Of a DNA stretch of 64,000 nucleotides, positions 1 to 7,372 are shown one piece after another. Position 1 is the stretch's first letter, and every line of letters begins with the position of its first letter. A model generated the notes under the pieces. The model made no database searches, had not been told where the DNA came from, and saw only the letters and a list, made by a program, of their open reading frames with translations. This stretch comes from JANLVI01 sp031363915 (GTDB lineage Bacteria; Vulcanimicrobiota; Vulcanimicrobiia; Vulcanimicrobiales; Vulcanimicrobiaceae), in the NCBI GenBank assembly GCA_031363915.1, contig JANLVI010000037.1, positions 5,637 through 69,636 on the forward strand, given 5' to 3'. The position numbers and the translations under genes were made by a program.

Positions 1-188
1 CCAACCCAAGGACCGCCGACCAGCTGCTCGACAGCCTCAAACGCGATCTTTTCCCCGACATGCCCATCCTCCTCATGGCGCGAGAATGGAGCGGCAAGCC
101 GAGCTACTACGGCAGCCTGGACGCGCAGCGTGCCCTTCGCGGCGTCCATATCGGCCGCATCGCGTGGAGCCGCTACAACGTCAGCTAG
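1..188 (+). CDS. C-terminal fragment of an unrecognised protein
   Basis: An open frame enters from the left edge and ends at a TAG at 186-188, giving about 61 C-terminal residues that end in WSRYNVS. The fragment is mixed polar and aromatic (LLMAREWSGKPSYYGSL) with no motif I can place. It meets the minus-strand secretin gene tail to tail with no spacer, and no terminator hairpin separates them. I do not recognise the family; the rest of the gene lies outside the window. Confidence 0.5.
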   Translation, partial: NPRTADQLLDSLKRDLFPDMPILLMAREWSGKPSYYGSLDAQRALRGVHIGRIAWSRYNVS

Positions 189-1559
189 TTAAAGAATGTG
201 CGGAGTGATGAGGAAGACCACTTCATCCTTCGTGTGCGAACGTTGCCGGTTGCGAAAGAAGCTTCCAAGCACCGGAACGTCTCCGAGGAACGGAAATTTG
301 GTGATGGTGTCGGATTCGACATCGGAGAAGAGTCCGCCGAGTACGATGGTTTCGCCGTCGCGCACCCTCAGTGTAGAATCCACATGCCGGTTTGCAACGA
401 TTGGGAATGCCGCGTTGAAACCCGTGATCTGACTGTATTCCGGGTGCATCTCCGCCGTGATGGTTCCGTTCGGTCCGATCGTTGGCGTCAGACGCAATTT
501 TACTCCGACGTCGACGTTCTGCACGGTTGGCAGCCCCGTCTGCAGGTTCGTTGTGACGACCGGATATGTTTCTCCCACGAGCAGACTTGCTTCGTGGTTG
601 TTGAGTGTAGCGATCCGCGGCGTTGCAAGGATCGATGCGCGACCACGCTGGATGAGCGTGTTGAGTTGCGCGTTAACGATCACCGAGCTTTGCGTGAGCG
701 TGTAGGCGAACTGCTCGAGTCCGCCGCTGCCGAAGCCCTTCCCGCCAAAGGTGATCCCGAGATTCGAGGAATCGATCTCGGGCTGAACGTCGGCGACCCG
801 AACTTCGAACATGACTTGACGGCCGGGGTTATCGAGATTGAAGAGCAACTGCTTTGCTAAGTCGTTGATCTCCGCGTTGCCCGTGATGAGAATGACGTTC
901 TGCCGATCGTCGGCGACGATTGCCGTTTCGGGGATCGCACCTTTGAGCTCACGGGCGGCCTCGCTTGCCTTGACATTGCTCAGTGCATACGCCGAGGTTC
1001 GTGTTCCGTTTAAACCGATGCCGGAGACATCGAGGAGCTTGATCAAGTGGCTCGCGCGATCGACGGTCGACTGTGTTCCGGTCACCACGATCGTGCTCGA
1101 TCGCTTGTCTGCGAAAATCACGGTGCCGACCGGCAGTGCGGATGTAAGTGGGGCGACCAAATCCTCAACCTTTGCCCGAGCTAAGGTCAGGACGATCGTT
1201 TGTGAGGCAAGGCCGCCCGAATCGGCGTAGCGGCGATTCATCGTCGCTGCATCACCAAGCACGAGGATGTGCCCGTTGCGATGCGCGACGAGATTGAAAC
1301 TCTGCACGACGGTCGAGAGTGCCTCGTCAAATCGCACATCGCGGAGACGGATCGTGACGCGTTGCGGTTTGACCGATCCGTCGGCAACGATATTCTCGTT
1401 CGACTCGGCGGCAAGAAGGCGGATGAGATCGGCAAGGTCGATATCACGCGCGTCGATTGAGATGAGACGCGACGTTTGCGCATGCGCGCCTGGCGATGAT
1501 GCGAGAAGTAACGACGCCACGAGCAACGCCGCAAGAAGAAGGCTCCGATATCGAATCAT
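189..1559 (-). CDS. pilQ: Type IV pilus secretin PilQ
   Basis: Outer-membrane secretin through which the pilus leaves the cell. The 456-residue protein has a signal peptide (hydrophobic run ending SSPGAHA), an N-terminal STN-type domain (about residues 30-105), secretin N domains and the C-terminal secretin domain. The last carries the conserved DVGVKLRLTP and RVRDGETIVLGGL segments and the terminal KFPFLGDVPVLGSFF. It is shorter than proteobacterial PilQ and lacks AMIN domains. I chose ATG 1559 because CAGGAAGG lies just upstream and the ATG overlaps the previous stop as ATGA; the frame is open further upstream to 1640. It is the last gene of the pil operon. A type II secretion GspD is an alternative, but the pilMNOP neighbours favour PilQ. 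Confidence 0.9.
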   Translation of the reverse strand: MIRYRSLLLAALLVASLLLASSPGAHAQTSRLISIDARDIDLADLIRLLAAESNENIVADGSVKPQRVTIRLRDVRFDEALSTVVQSFNLVAHRNGHILVLGDAATMNRRYADSGGLASQTIVLTLARAKVEDLVAPLTSALPVGTVIFADKRSSTIVVTGTQSTVDRASHLIKLLDVSGIGLNGTRTSAYALSNVKASEAARELKGAIPETAIVADDRQNVILITGNAEINDLAKQLLFNLDNPGRQVMFEVRVADVQPEIDSSNLGITFGGKGFGSGGLEQFAYTLTQSSVIVNAQLNTLIQRGRASILATPRIATLNNHEASLLVGETYPVVTTNLQTGLPTVQNVDVGVKLRLTPTIGPNGTITAEMHPEYSQITGFNAAFPIVANRHVDSTLRVRDGETIVLGGLFSDVESDTITKFPFLGDVPVLGSFFRNRQRSHTKDEVVFLITPHIL

Positions 1560-2167
1560 GATCCTTCCTGTGGCAAGACAGACGGAGACGAAAGCGGCGT
1601 CGGCGTTGCGGTCGGTACCAGTGGGACGGGTCCGGTCCACGAGCGTTGTGGTTGCGATCGCGTTTCCAATTCGATCGAGATCCAGCGACCGTCGGACAAG
1701 GTCAGTCCGTCGCGACTGATATGCGCGACCTTGCTTCCATCGATGCGATCGCCGATGGCGACTACGTGCGTACCCGTTGCGTCGACAACGAGCGCGACCG
1801 GCCGACCGCCATTCACCACGGCTTGAAGTCGAAGTCCCGGCTCGCTTCGGGCCGTACGTGTTGCAAGGGCACCCTCGTTCGGCGGCAACGGAAGCAGCGA
1901 TCCCGGAACTCCGGGCGGCGGCACCTCGATCGCCGACGTATTCGAGCGGCCCTCCGCTTCGATGTGGTCCCCCACAAACGGGTCGCGTTGCGGCTGGACG
2001 ACTTTTATCCGCGACTCACTCGGCTTGGCCACTACTAGCGTTCGCTCGGCGACCGTTGGAACGGTTGCGGACTGCGCCAATTTTGGCGTTGCAGCGAAAG
2101 CGGTCGCAAAACAGAGAGCCGATGCACAGAACGTAAGCGTTCTGCTATGATCGTCAAGGCGCGGCAT
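1556..2167 (-). CDS. pilP: PilP-like periplasmic pilus assembly protein
   Basis: Predicted link between the inner-membrane PilNO pair and the secretin. The 203-residue product has an N-terminal signal-type hydrophobic segment, a proline-rich low-complexity middle, and a small beta domain (about residues 110-165) with the GLRLQAVVNGGRPVALV and GDRIDGSKVAHIS strands typical of PilP/GspC homology domains. The tail is proline and serine rich. ATG 2167 is preferred because GGAGGAG sits at the right distance; the frame opens to 2197. It overlaps pilO by 14 bases and pilQ by 4. Assignment rests on position and fold-like pattern, since sequence similarity in this family is low. Confidence 0.7.
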   Translation of the reverse strand: MPRLDDHSRTLTFCASALCFATAFAATPKLAQSATVPTVAERTLVVAKPSESRIKVVQPQRDPFVGDHIEAEGRSNTSAIEVPPPGVPGSLLPLPPNEGALATRTARSEPGLRLQAVVNGGRPVALVVDATGTHVVAIGDRIDGSKVAHISRDGLTLSDGRWISIELETRSQPQRSWTGPVPLVPTATPTPLSSPSVLPQEGS

Positions 2168-2837
2168 TGTGGACTCCTCCGGTCGGGTGTAGGGCAAGAG
2201 CGCGATGATACAGCGTGATGTTCAGTCGCGTCGACAACCGCGGCCTGTCCGACGGTTGGCTCGATGCGCGAACGATTGAACGGATTTCGGTTTTGATCAG
2301 GATCCGGTCGCTAGCGAGCGATCGCATAAGTGAAATAACATTCGCAAAGCGTCCTTCGAGGACGACTTCGAGAGGAAGCAGATCGAAGAACTCGGCAGAA
2401 ATTTCGTGCGGGATTGCGGGGCTTCGCAGTCCGCTAGGCATCGTTGTAGCGATAGCCGAAGGTGCGCGCATCGTTGTCCCAAGATCGCTTGCAGCACCTC
2501 CGGATAGGACGGAGACGAGCTGAACGCCGCGCGTCCGTGATGCGCGATCGAGTTCGCGCAAAAAGTTCGCGACGGTACTCGGGGCGTCGTCTTCGAGGTC
2601 GACGTTTGAGAGGAGCGCACCTATCGTCTGCTCGTCGAATAGCAGCTTTGGCTTCGTGCGTAAAATCTTTTCGTTTGCGGCAATTTGCAAGGTCGAGTTT
2701 TCGGCCGTTGCGGCAAGAGTGCTTTGGGTTGCGTCAAACCAGTGTGACGCGGCCGCGAGCCCACCGACCAGGACGCTCGCAGTCAAGGCCCAAATTATGG
2801 CAACATCTTGCGAGACACCGGTAAGGGTTCGAATCAT
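2154..2837 (-). CDS. pilO: PilO-like pilus alignment protein
   Basis: Bitopic inner-membrane protein expected to pair with PilN and connect to PilP. The 227-residue product has a short cytoplasmic N-terminus, one membrane segment (about residues 12-33), a coiled region around 40-70 and a periplasmic ferredoxin-like half that includes VANFLRELDRASRTRGVQL and FANVISLMRSLASDRILI, the usual PilO pattern. It starts at ATG 2837, overlapping pilN as ATGA, and overlaps pilP at its end. Called from architecture and operon position. Confidence 0.8.
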   Translation of the reverse strand: MIRTLTGVSQDVAIIWALTASVLVGGLAAASHWFDATQSTLAATAENSTLQIAANEKILRTKPKLLFDEQTIGALLSNVDLEDDAPSTVANFLRELDRASRTRGVQLVSVLSGGAASDLGTTMRAPSAIATTMPSGLRSPAIPHEISAEFFDLLPLEVVLEGRFANVISLMRSLASDRILIKTEIRSIVRASSQPSDRPRLSTRLNITLYHRALALHPTGGVHNAAP

Positions 2838-3382
2838 GGCGAACGATCGACATGAAGTTGGTAGTCGATCGGCCGTTTTTCGCTGCTACTACGAATCGAT
2901 ACGAGTGTCGGCGAGTGGAGCATCGCGGCTCGACGGAGTGCGACGAGTGTTGCGCCAACCGCTTGTGGATCGCGTGTTTCGCCGTCGATCGTCCAGCGCG
3001 TCCCGTCGCTGTGAAGCGATGAGATCCACGCGCGTGTCGGTAGTGCGTTCCCGATCGTAGCCAATTCGTTTGTCCCGTCTTGGTCACGACGTCTGATGGC
3101 GTTCACACGTGCGAGCAAGGCTTCTTGCGCGAGCAGGCGTGCGCGCAACATCGCGACCGCACGGACGGCCGCTTGCGTTCGATCCCGCCGCGCTCCGACT
3201 TCGTCGACCTCGCCTTGCGCAGCGCGCAGTCGGATGGCATCGATACAGGTGAGCGCAATGAGGACGGCGACGACCGCGCTCAACGTAACGAGAGGAACGC
3301 GTAGACGTAGCGGGATAGCGTCGATGAGCGAGCGGGTGTTGATACCCGTAAACCCGTTCGGAAGAAAATTATAGCGGGTCAC
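2834..3382 (-). CDS. pilN: PilN-like pilus alignment protein
   Basis: Inner-membrane partner of PilO whose short N-terminal peptide binds PilM. The product begins TRYNFLPN, matching the family's INLLP PilM-binding motif, then has a membrane segment (about residues 28-50), a coiled coil and a periplasmic domain ending IDYQLHVDRSP. I prefer GTG 3382 (about 182 residues): it overlaps the pilM stop as GTGA, puts the binding motif at the N-terminus and has GGGA upstream. ATG 3391 in the same frame is an alternative three codons longer. Confidence 0.8.
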   Translation of the reverse strand: MTRYNFLPNGFTGINTRSLIDAIPLRLRVPLVTLSAVVAVLIALTCIDAIRLRAAQGEVDEVGARRDRTQAAVRAVAMLRARLLAQEALLARVNAIRRRDQDGTNELATIGNALPTRAWISSLHSDGTRWTIDGETRDPQAVGATLVALRRAAMLHSPTLVSIRSSSEKRPIDYQLHVDRSP

Positions 3383-4329
3383 GACGTGCATTCCCAAAGC
3401 GCGAGTCCGCAGGCGAGCATCCAATCGGGCGCGGCCGCGCGTAGGACGTCCCGCGGGAGCGTCGACCCAATCGTACCGCCGAATTCCACCGGCGCGGTGT
3501 GGATCGCGGTCATGGTCGCGATGTGCTCGTCGATGCCGAACAGCCGCGACCCGTTTCCGGCGAGTGCGATCGAGCGGATTTCGCTGCCTCCCGCGGCGCG
3601 ATAGTCGATGAGTGCGGTCGCGAGTTCGTCGCAGAGGAAATCGCGCACTGCCTCGCCTGCGCCCGCAAGCCCGATCGTTCGTTTGCGACGCTCCGCCGCT
3701 GAAACATCGATTCCGAGCGAGGCGGCGACCGCATCGGTGAGCGTCTGGCCGGCCGTCGATAGGACGATCGAAACCGGGATGGTCGAGGAGAAGATGTGGA
3801 GCCTCGTCCGCTGATGCCCGATGTCGAGCATCGCATCGACGCGCGGCGCGATGCGCCGGTAGCCAAAGGCCTCGTGATCCACAGCAAGAGGCCGTAAACC
3901 GGCTTTTCGTAGCAGCGTAATCTTTTGCTCGAGTTCCGAGCGGCGCGCGATCCCGAGATGATAGTCGGTGCGAGAACCTGGGATCGATTCGATCCTAATA
4001 CACGCATCTGCGATCGGATAGTCGATGAAGCGGGCAGCTTCGAATCGTGCGGCCTTCTCGCGTTCGCGGTGTGACATCGCAGGAAAGCTGACGCGTCGTA
4101 TGAGTGCCGTCGGCTCGGAGAGCCCGACGATGCAGCGACGCTCGCGTGTTCCAAGCTCGGCACAGGCCGATTCGATCGCCGCGACCCTTGCGCCATCATC
4201 GGCGCCACCGATCTCGCGCGCCGTAACGCCGATGAGTTCGGGTCGATCTCCGCGATATTCGATTGCCGCGACGCGAACGCGATGCGATCCGAGGTCGATA
4301 CCGAGCGGTTGTGTTTTCGTCTTGTGCAT
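3379..4329 (-). CDS. pilM: Pilus assembly ATPase-fold protein PilM
   Basis: Cytoplasmic actin-like (FtsA-fold) protein that docks on PilN and ties the pilus motor to the PilNOP complex. The 316-residue protein opens with LGIDLGSHRVRVAAIE, the phosphate-1 loop of the actin superfamily, and has a second nucleotide-loop segment MLDIGHQRTRLHIF and a late LAGNGSRLFGID segment. ATG 4329 overlaps the pilD stop by one base (TGATG). An open frame extends far upstream but is only an antisense-type extension of the pilD region. Confidence 0.88.
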   Translation of the reverse strand: MHKTKTQPLGIDLGSHRVRVAAIEYRGDRPELIGVTAREIGGADDGARVAAIESACAELGTRERRCIVGLSEPTALIRRVSFPAMSHREREKAARFEAARFIDYPIADACIRIESIPGSRTDYHLGIARRSELEQKITLLRKAGLRPLAVDHEAFGYRRIAPRVDAMLDIGHQRTRLHIFSSTIPVSIVLSTAGQTLTDAVAASLGIDVSAAERRKRTIGLAGAGEAVRDFLCDELATALIDYRAAGGSEIRSIALAGNGSRLFGIDEHIATMTAIHTAPVEFGGTIGSTLPRDVLRAAAPDWMLACGLALWECTS

Positions 4330-4937
4330 CAGCGAAGGACCGTGAGCAGCGGGGCGAGTGCGCTCGTTGCCGTTCCGAATGCGAGAAAGGGACCGAACCG
4401 AATCCGGCTTGTCCGACTGTACCCGCGCGCGAGGAGCACGAGACCGACCAAACCGCCGGTAATAAAGGCGGCACCGAGCGCACCGAGCCCGGCGACCGAG
4501 CCCAGTCCAAGGCCGATTGGGAAAGCCAGTTTTACGTCGCCTAAGCCGAGACCGCGGCCGCCGGTGATCGCGTAGAGAAGCAGGAGCGGTGAGGTGACGA
4601 TCACGCCTGCGATCACTGCCGATCCCAGGTTCCCAGACAGATCGGCGAGCGAAATGAGTAGTCCGCTCACTAGTACGATCGCACGGTCGAAGAGGTAACC
4701 GGTTCGCAGGTCTCCGATTGCGCAGGCGCTGACGCCGGCGATTACGGTAGCGAGGAGCGCACCGGCCCAACCCTGGCGATCGTGCGTTGCCCACGTTGCA
4801 ATGACGGACGTGAGAAAAATGGGTAACCGGGGAGTCAAGCCGGCATCTACGCCGACTCCGCTTGCTGCGGTACGCACACCCATCCAGGTTACGAGCGCCA
4901 CGCCAACGGAAAACATGAAGTGAAGCGCGTCGTTCAC
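4329..4937 (-). CDS. pilD: Prepilin peptidase (A24 aspartyl protease), short form
   Basis: Membrane aspartyl protease that cleaves the prepilin leader. Both catalytic aspartates are visible: IGDLRTGYL, and the GxGD motif in GLGLGDVK. About six to seven hydrophobic segments and the closing RIRFGPFLAFG are typical. At 202 residues it lacks the N-terminal zinc-binding methyltransferase domain of enterobacterial PilD, so pilin N-methylation would need another enzyme or may not occur. GTG 4937 overlaps the preceding TGA (GTGA). Its substrate is presumably the pilA product three genes upstream. Confidence 0.88.
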   Translation of the reverse strand: MNDALHFMFSVGVALVTWMGVRTAASGVGVDAGLTPRLPIFLTSVIATWATHDRQGWAGALLATVIAGVSACAIGDLRTGYLFDRAIVLVSGLLISLADLSGNLGSAVIAGVIVTSPLLLLYAITGGRGLGLGDVKLAFPIGLGLGSVAGLGALGAAFITGGLVGLVLLARGYSRTSRIRFGPFLAFGTATSALAPLLTVLR

Positions 4938-5464
4938 TGGGTCTCCTTGAATCCACGGCGTGCGCTCGCGAAGAGCGGATTCATCGCAAGAACCCGCCCG
5001 AATCGAACGTGGGCGGCCTGCCGATCGTGCAATCGCATCGCCATGCGCGCGGCGAATTCAATCGTCCGCGGGTCTGGTTCGATCGCGGCAAGTCGATCGA
5101 AATCGGCAAGCGCTGCCGCGAAGTCCCCGAGGTGTTCTTCGGCGAGGGCCCGATCCAACAGTAAGCCTCGAGCGTTGGCCTGGTGACGAAGTCCCTTGGA
5201 TGCCGTGTCGCGGGCTAATTCGTAACCGACGCGGTTGTGCTGGCGGATCCCGAGAAATGCGAGCCGGTCGGCCGCGACGATCGATGCTTGGTCGAACCAG
5301 AGAGCGCGCGTATACATCGTCTTCGCGCGTTCGAGGGCGTTCGCTCGCGCGCAGTCATCACCGCGCGTTACAAGCATACTCGCGACTTGCGCGTGGAAGA
5401 GAATGGCGCTCGTCGCAAGAGAAACGACCGCGATTCCGAGACGCCGGCCAAGTCCGATCTCCAC
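4934..5464 (-). CDS. Membrane-anchored TPR protein of the pil operon
   Basis: A 176-residue protein with one N-terminal membrane segment (about residues 8-27) followed by helical TPR-like repeats: ALERAKTMYTRALWFDQ, AALADFDRLAAIEPDP and AAHVRFGRVLAMNPLFASA. GTG 5464 overlaps the previous TAG by one base; an open frame upstream to 5704 is not needed. It could be a pilotin-like or assembly scaffold, as TPR proteins (PilF/Tgl) are in other pilus systems. Unlike those lipoproteins it has no lipobox, so this role is inference from position. Confidence 0.65.
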   Translation of the reverse strand: MEIGLGRRLGIAVVSLATSAILFHAQVASMLVTRGDDCARANALERAKTMYTRALWFDQASIVAADRLAFLGIRQHNRVGYELARDTASKGLRHQANARGLLLDRALAEEHLGDFAAALADFDRLAAIEPDPRTIEFAARMAMRLHDRQAAHVRFGRVLAMNPLFASARRGFKETQ

Positions 5465-6114
5465 TAGACGAGCGCCCCGTACAGCAGCCCAAGAGCCAGC
5501 ATAAGAACCCCACTTGCGATCGTGGGCGCTTGCGCGTGAGCCAGACGCATCATCGTCGCCCGAATGGGTCCGCCGAGAAACGCAACCGCTGCAAGCGGCG
5601 CGATGTGCCCGAGCGCGAAGAAGAAGAGCAGCATCGCGCCGAATATTGGCTTCCCAACGATCGCTGAGTATGAAACGACCGACGCCACGATCGGCGTGCA
5701 GCATGGCGATGCAACGAAGGCGGATGCCATCCCGAACAACAGCAACGTGCCGAGCGACTGTGGAGCACGACCCCTCTCGACGTGGTCATGATGCTTCCGC
5801 ACCAGCGTGCATAGCCCGCCGACGATGAGACCGACGGCGAGAAGTGCGTAGATCAGCGTTGATGCATTAGCGAGAAAGCCGAGTGCCCCGGATATCCAAC
5901 CGAGTGAGACATACGCGCTCAGGAGGCCGGTTGCGAAGACCCCGATTGGGACGAGCGCGCGGCGTTCGGTACCCGTGAAGGCGGTAATGGCGATGTAGCG
6001 CGGCGCGACACAGGGTCCGACGCTCGTCACCAGCCCACCGCAAAAGACGCTCGCAAACGACCTAAGACTCGGATGCGCGAAGGTATCGAGCACTGCTGAT
6101 TGCGGATCGATCAC
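5464..6114 (-). CDS. CcdA/DsbD-like thiol-disulfide membrane transporter
   Basis: Six-helix inner-membrane protein of the cytochrome c biogenesis CcdA family, which passes electrons across the membrane to periplasmic thiol proteins. The family's cysteine-proline signatures are present: GGLVTSVGPCVAPR near residue 30 and VASPCCTPIV in the second half. GTG 6114 overlaps the pilin stop as GTGA, so translation is probably coupled to pilA. The neighbouring pilin has four cysteines, so I infer a role in pilin disulfide handling; a role in cytochrome c maturation cannot be excluded. A histidine-rich KHHDH loop lies mid-protein. Confidence 0.75.
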   Translation of the reverse strand: MIDPQSAVLDTFAHPSLRSFASVFCGGLVTSVGPCVAPRYIAITAFTGTERRALVPIGVFATGLLSAYVSLGWISGALGFLANASTLIYALLAVGLIVGGLCTLVRKHHDHVERGRAPQSLGTLLLFGMASAFVASPCCTPIVASVVSYSAIVGKPIFGAMLLFFFALGHIAPLAAVAFLGGPIRATMMRLAHAQAPTIASGVLMLALGLLYGALV

Positions 6115-6596
6115 GAGCCGCTGAGCCCGAGACCCGAGGTATAGTTCAATTTCGTGCACGTTGTCGCCGTCGTGCAGCCCTGAATTTTCACAAGCGTGCT
6201 GCCAACGTGCGCCCCGGGGCACGCGATGACGTAGCCCGGCTCAGTGTTGATTGTCTGTGGCGTGATCGTATAGGTTGATGTCGGCGTCCCAGCCGGATCG
6301 TGCGGAGTGTTGTTCAAGTAAGGATTGTTTGCGCCCCCGAACGACGCCGGGTCCGCGGACTGGGTACCAGCGCCGATGGGCAAGGTGTACGTCTGCAGAT
6401 CGGCATACATGAGCTCCATCGCCGTCGCAATCGAGCGAAGATTGGATTCGCAAGCCGACGTTTGCGCCTGCGCGCGGGCGTTGACAAAGTTTGGAATCAG
6501 GATCCCCGCAAGGATCGCGATGATCGCGACGACGATCATCAGTTCGATTAGCGTAAAACCGCTTTGATGATCGAGGTTTTTGTGCGGACGTTGCAT
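6111..6596 (-). CDS. pilA: Major type IV pilin, four-cysteine type
   Basis: Prepilin of 161 residues with a class III signal: a basic leader, cleavage expected at G13/F14, then FTLIELMIVVAIIAILAG with Glu at +5, the helix that packs the pilus core. Cleavage leaves about 148 residues. Cysteines at 49, 126, 141 and 147 probably form one or two disulfides. ATG 6596 is chosen over GTG 6605 because GAGGTG sits at proper spacing. A 56-base gap separates it from the upstream sigma gene, the only sizeable gap in the operon, so an internal promoter is possible. It is translationally coupled to the CcdA-like gene. Confidence 0.92.
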   Translation of the reverse strand: MQRPHKNLDHQSGFTLIELMIVVAIIAILAGILIPNFVNARAQAQTSACESNLRSIATAMELMYADLQTYTLPIGAGTQSADPASFGGANNPYLNNTPHDPAGTPTSTYTITPQTINTEPGYVIACPGAHVGSTLVKIQGCTTATTCTKLNYTSGLGLSGS

Positions 6597-6652
6597 TGTA
6601 GACACCTCGTTGCGAAGGGGGACGCAGCGGTCAGTGCCCAGGGTCGATGCAT

Positions 6653-7372
6653 TTAGTCCAAGTCGCGCGCCATTTTTGCGAGGGCTTTCGCAAGCAATTT
6701 TGAGATCTGACTTTGCGAAAGGCCGATTTTCCGGCCCATTTCGGACTGCGAATAGCCCGCTGCGAAAATCCCCATTACGAGCGTCTTTTCACGTTGGTCC
6801 AATCCTTCAATTGCTGAGAGCAACGCTAAGCGTTCCTCGATTGAGAGGATCGGCCGGTTCGATTCGCGGCGCCGGTCACTTTGCAAATGAGGTGCATACG
6901 GATCGCAATCGATTGATACGATCTGCTTCCCACGCCGCAGATGCTCGATTTCTTTCACAATCGAGAGTTCGACGTTCATAGCTTCGGCAATCTCAGCGGC
7001 GAGCGGTTCGCGGCCAAAACGGTGCGTGAGGCACTCGATCGCATGGAGATAGCGTTTCTCGAGCGAGCGCAGCCACCGTGGGAGACGCACGATTTGCTCG
7101 TGGTCGCGAACGTAGTGCATGAGTTCACCGATCACCATCATCCAGGCGTACGCTTCAAACGGCGTCTTGAGCGTGATGTTGTAGTACTGACAAGCCTTGA
7201 TCAAACCGATCGCTGCGACTTGTTCGAGGTCGGAGCGGTCGGACGTTGGTCGCGAAAACTTCCTCGCGCCTCGGGCGCAGAGATAGTGGTACGACTCGAT
7301 CACGGCATTGCGGTGTGCGACGGTTGGCTCGGCGATGTATCGCGCGAGAACCGGGTCAATATTCGGCATCAT
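6653..7372 (-). CDS. Alternative sigma-70 factor (SigF/SigB/FliA type) inside the pil operon
   Basis: A 239-residue sigma factor of group 3. Region 2 is visible in SDLEQVAAIGLIKACQYY and FEAYAWMMVIGELMHYVRD, region 3 in FGREPLAAEIAEAMN, and the region 4 helix-turn-helix in YSQSEMGRKIGLSQSQIS. It starts at ATG 7372, overlapping the pilC stop (ATGA), with a second ATG immediately after. There is no adjacent anti-sigma gene. It lies directly before pilA, so autoregulation of the operon or pilin-specific transcription is a reasonable inference. I found no FliA-type promoter in the 56-base gap before pilA. Confidence 0.88.
   Translation of the reverse strand: MMPNIDPVLARYIAEPTVAHRNAVIESYHYLCARGARKFSRPTSDRSDLEQVAAIGLIKACQYYNITLKTPFEAYAWMMVIGELMHYVRDHEQIVRLPRWLRSLEKRYLHAIECLTHRFGREPLAAEIAEAMNVELSIVKEIEHLRRGKQIVSIDCDPYAPHLQSDRRRESNRPILSIEERLALLSAIEGLDQREKTLVMGIFAAGYSQSEMGRKIGLSQSQISKLLAKALAKMARDLD

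Noticed and set aside
4330..4956. Upstream extension of the pilM frame to a 525-codon ORF
   Set aside because: It only covers pilD in another frame; PilM homology starts at ATG 4329, which overlaps the pilD stop.
6597..6652. FliA-type promoter (TAAA-N15-GCCGATAA) before pilA
   Set aside because: TAAA is present in the gap on the minus strand, but the -10 half (CACTGACC) does not match.
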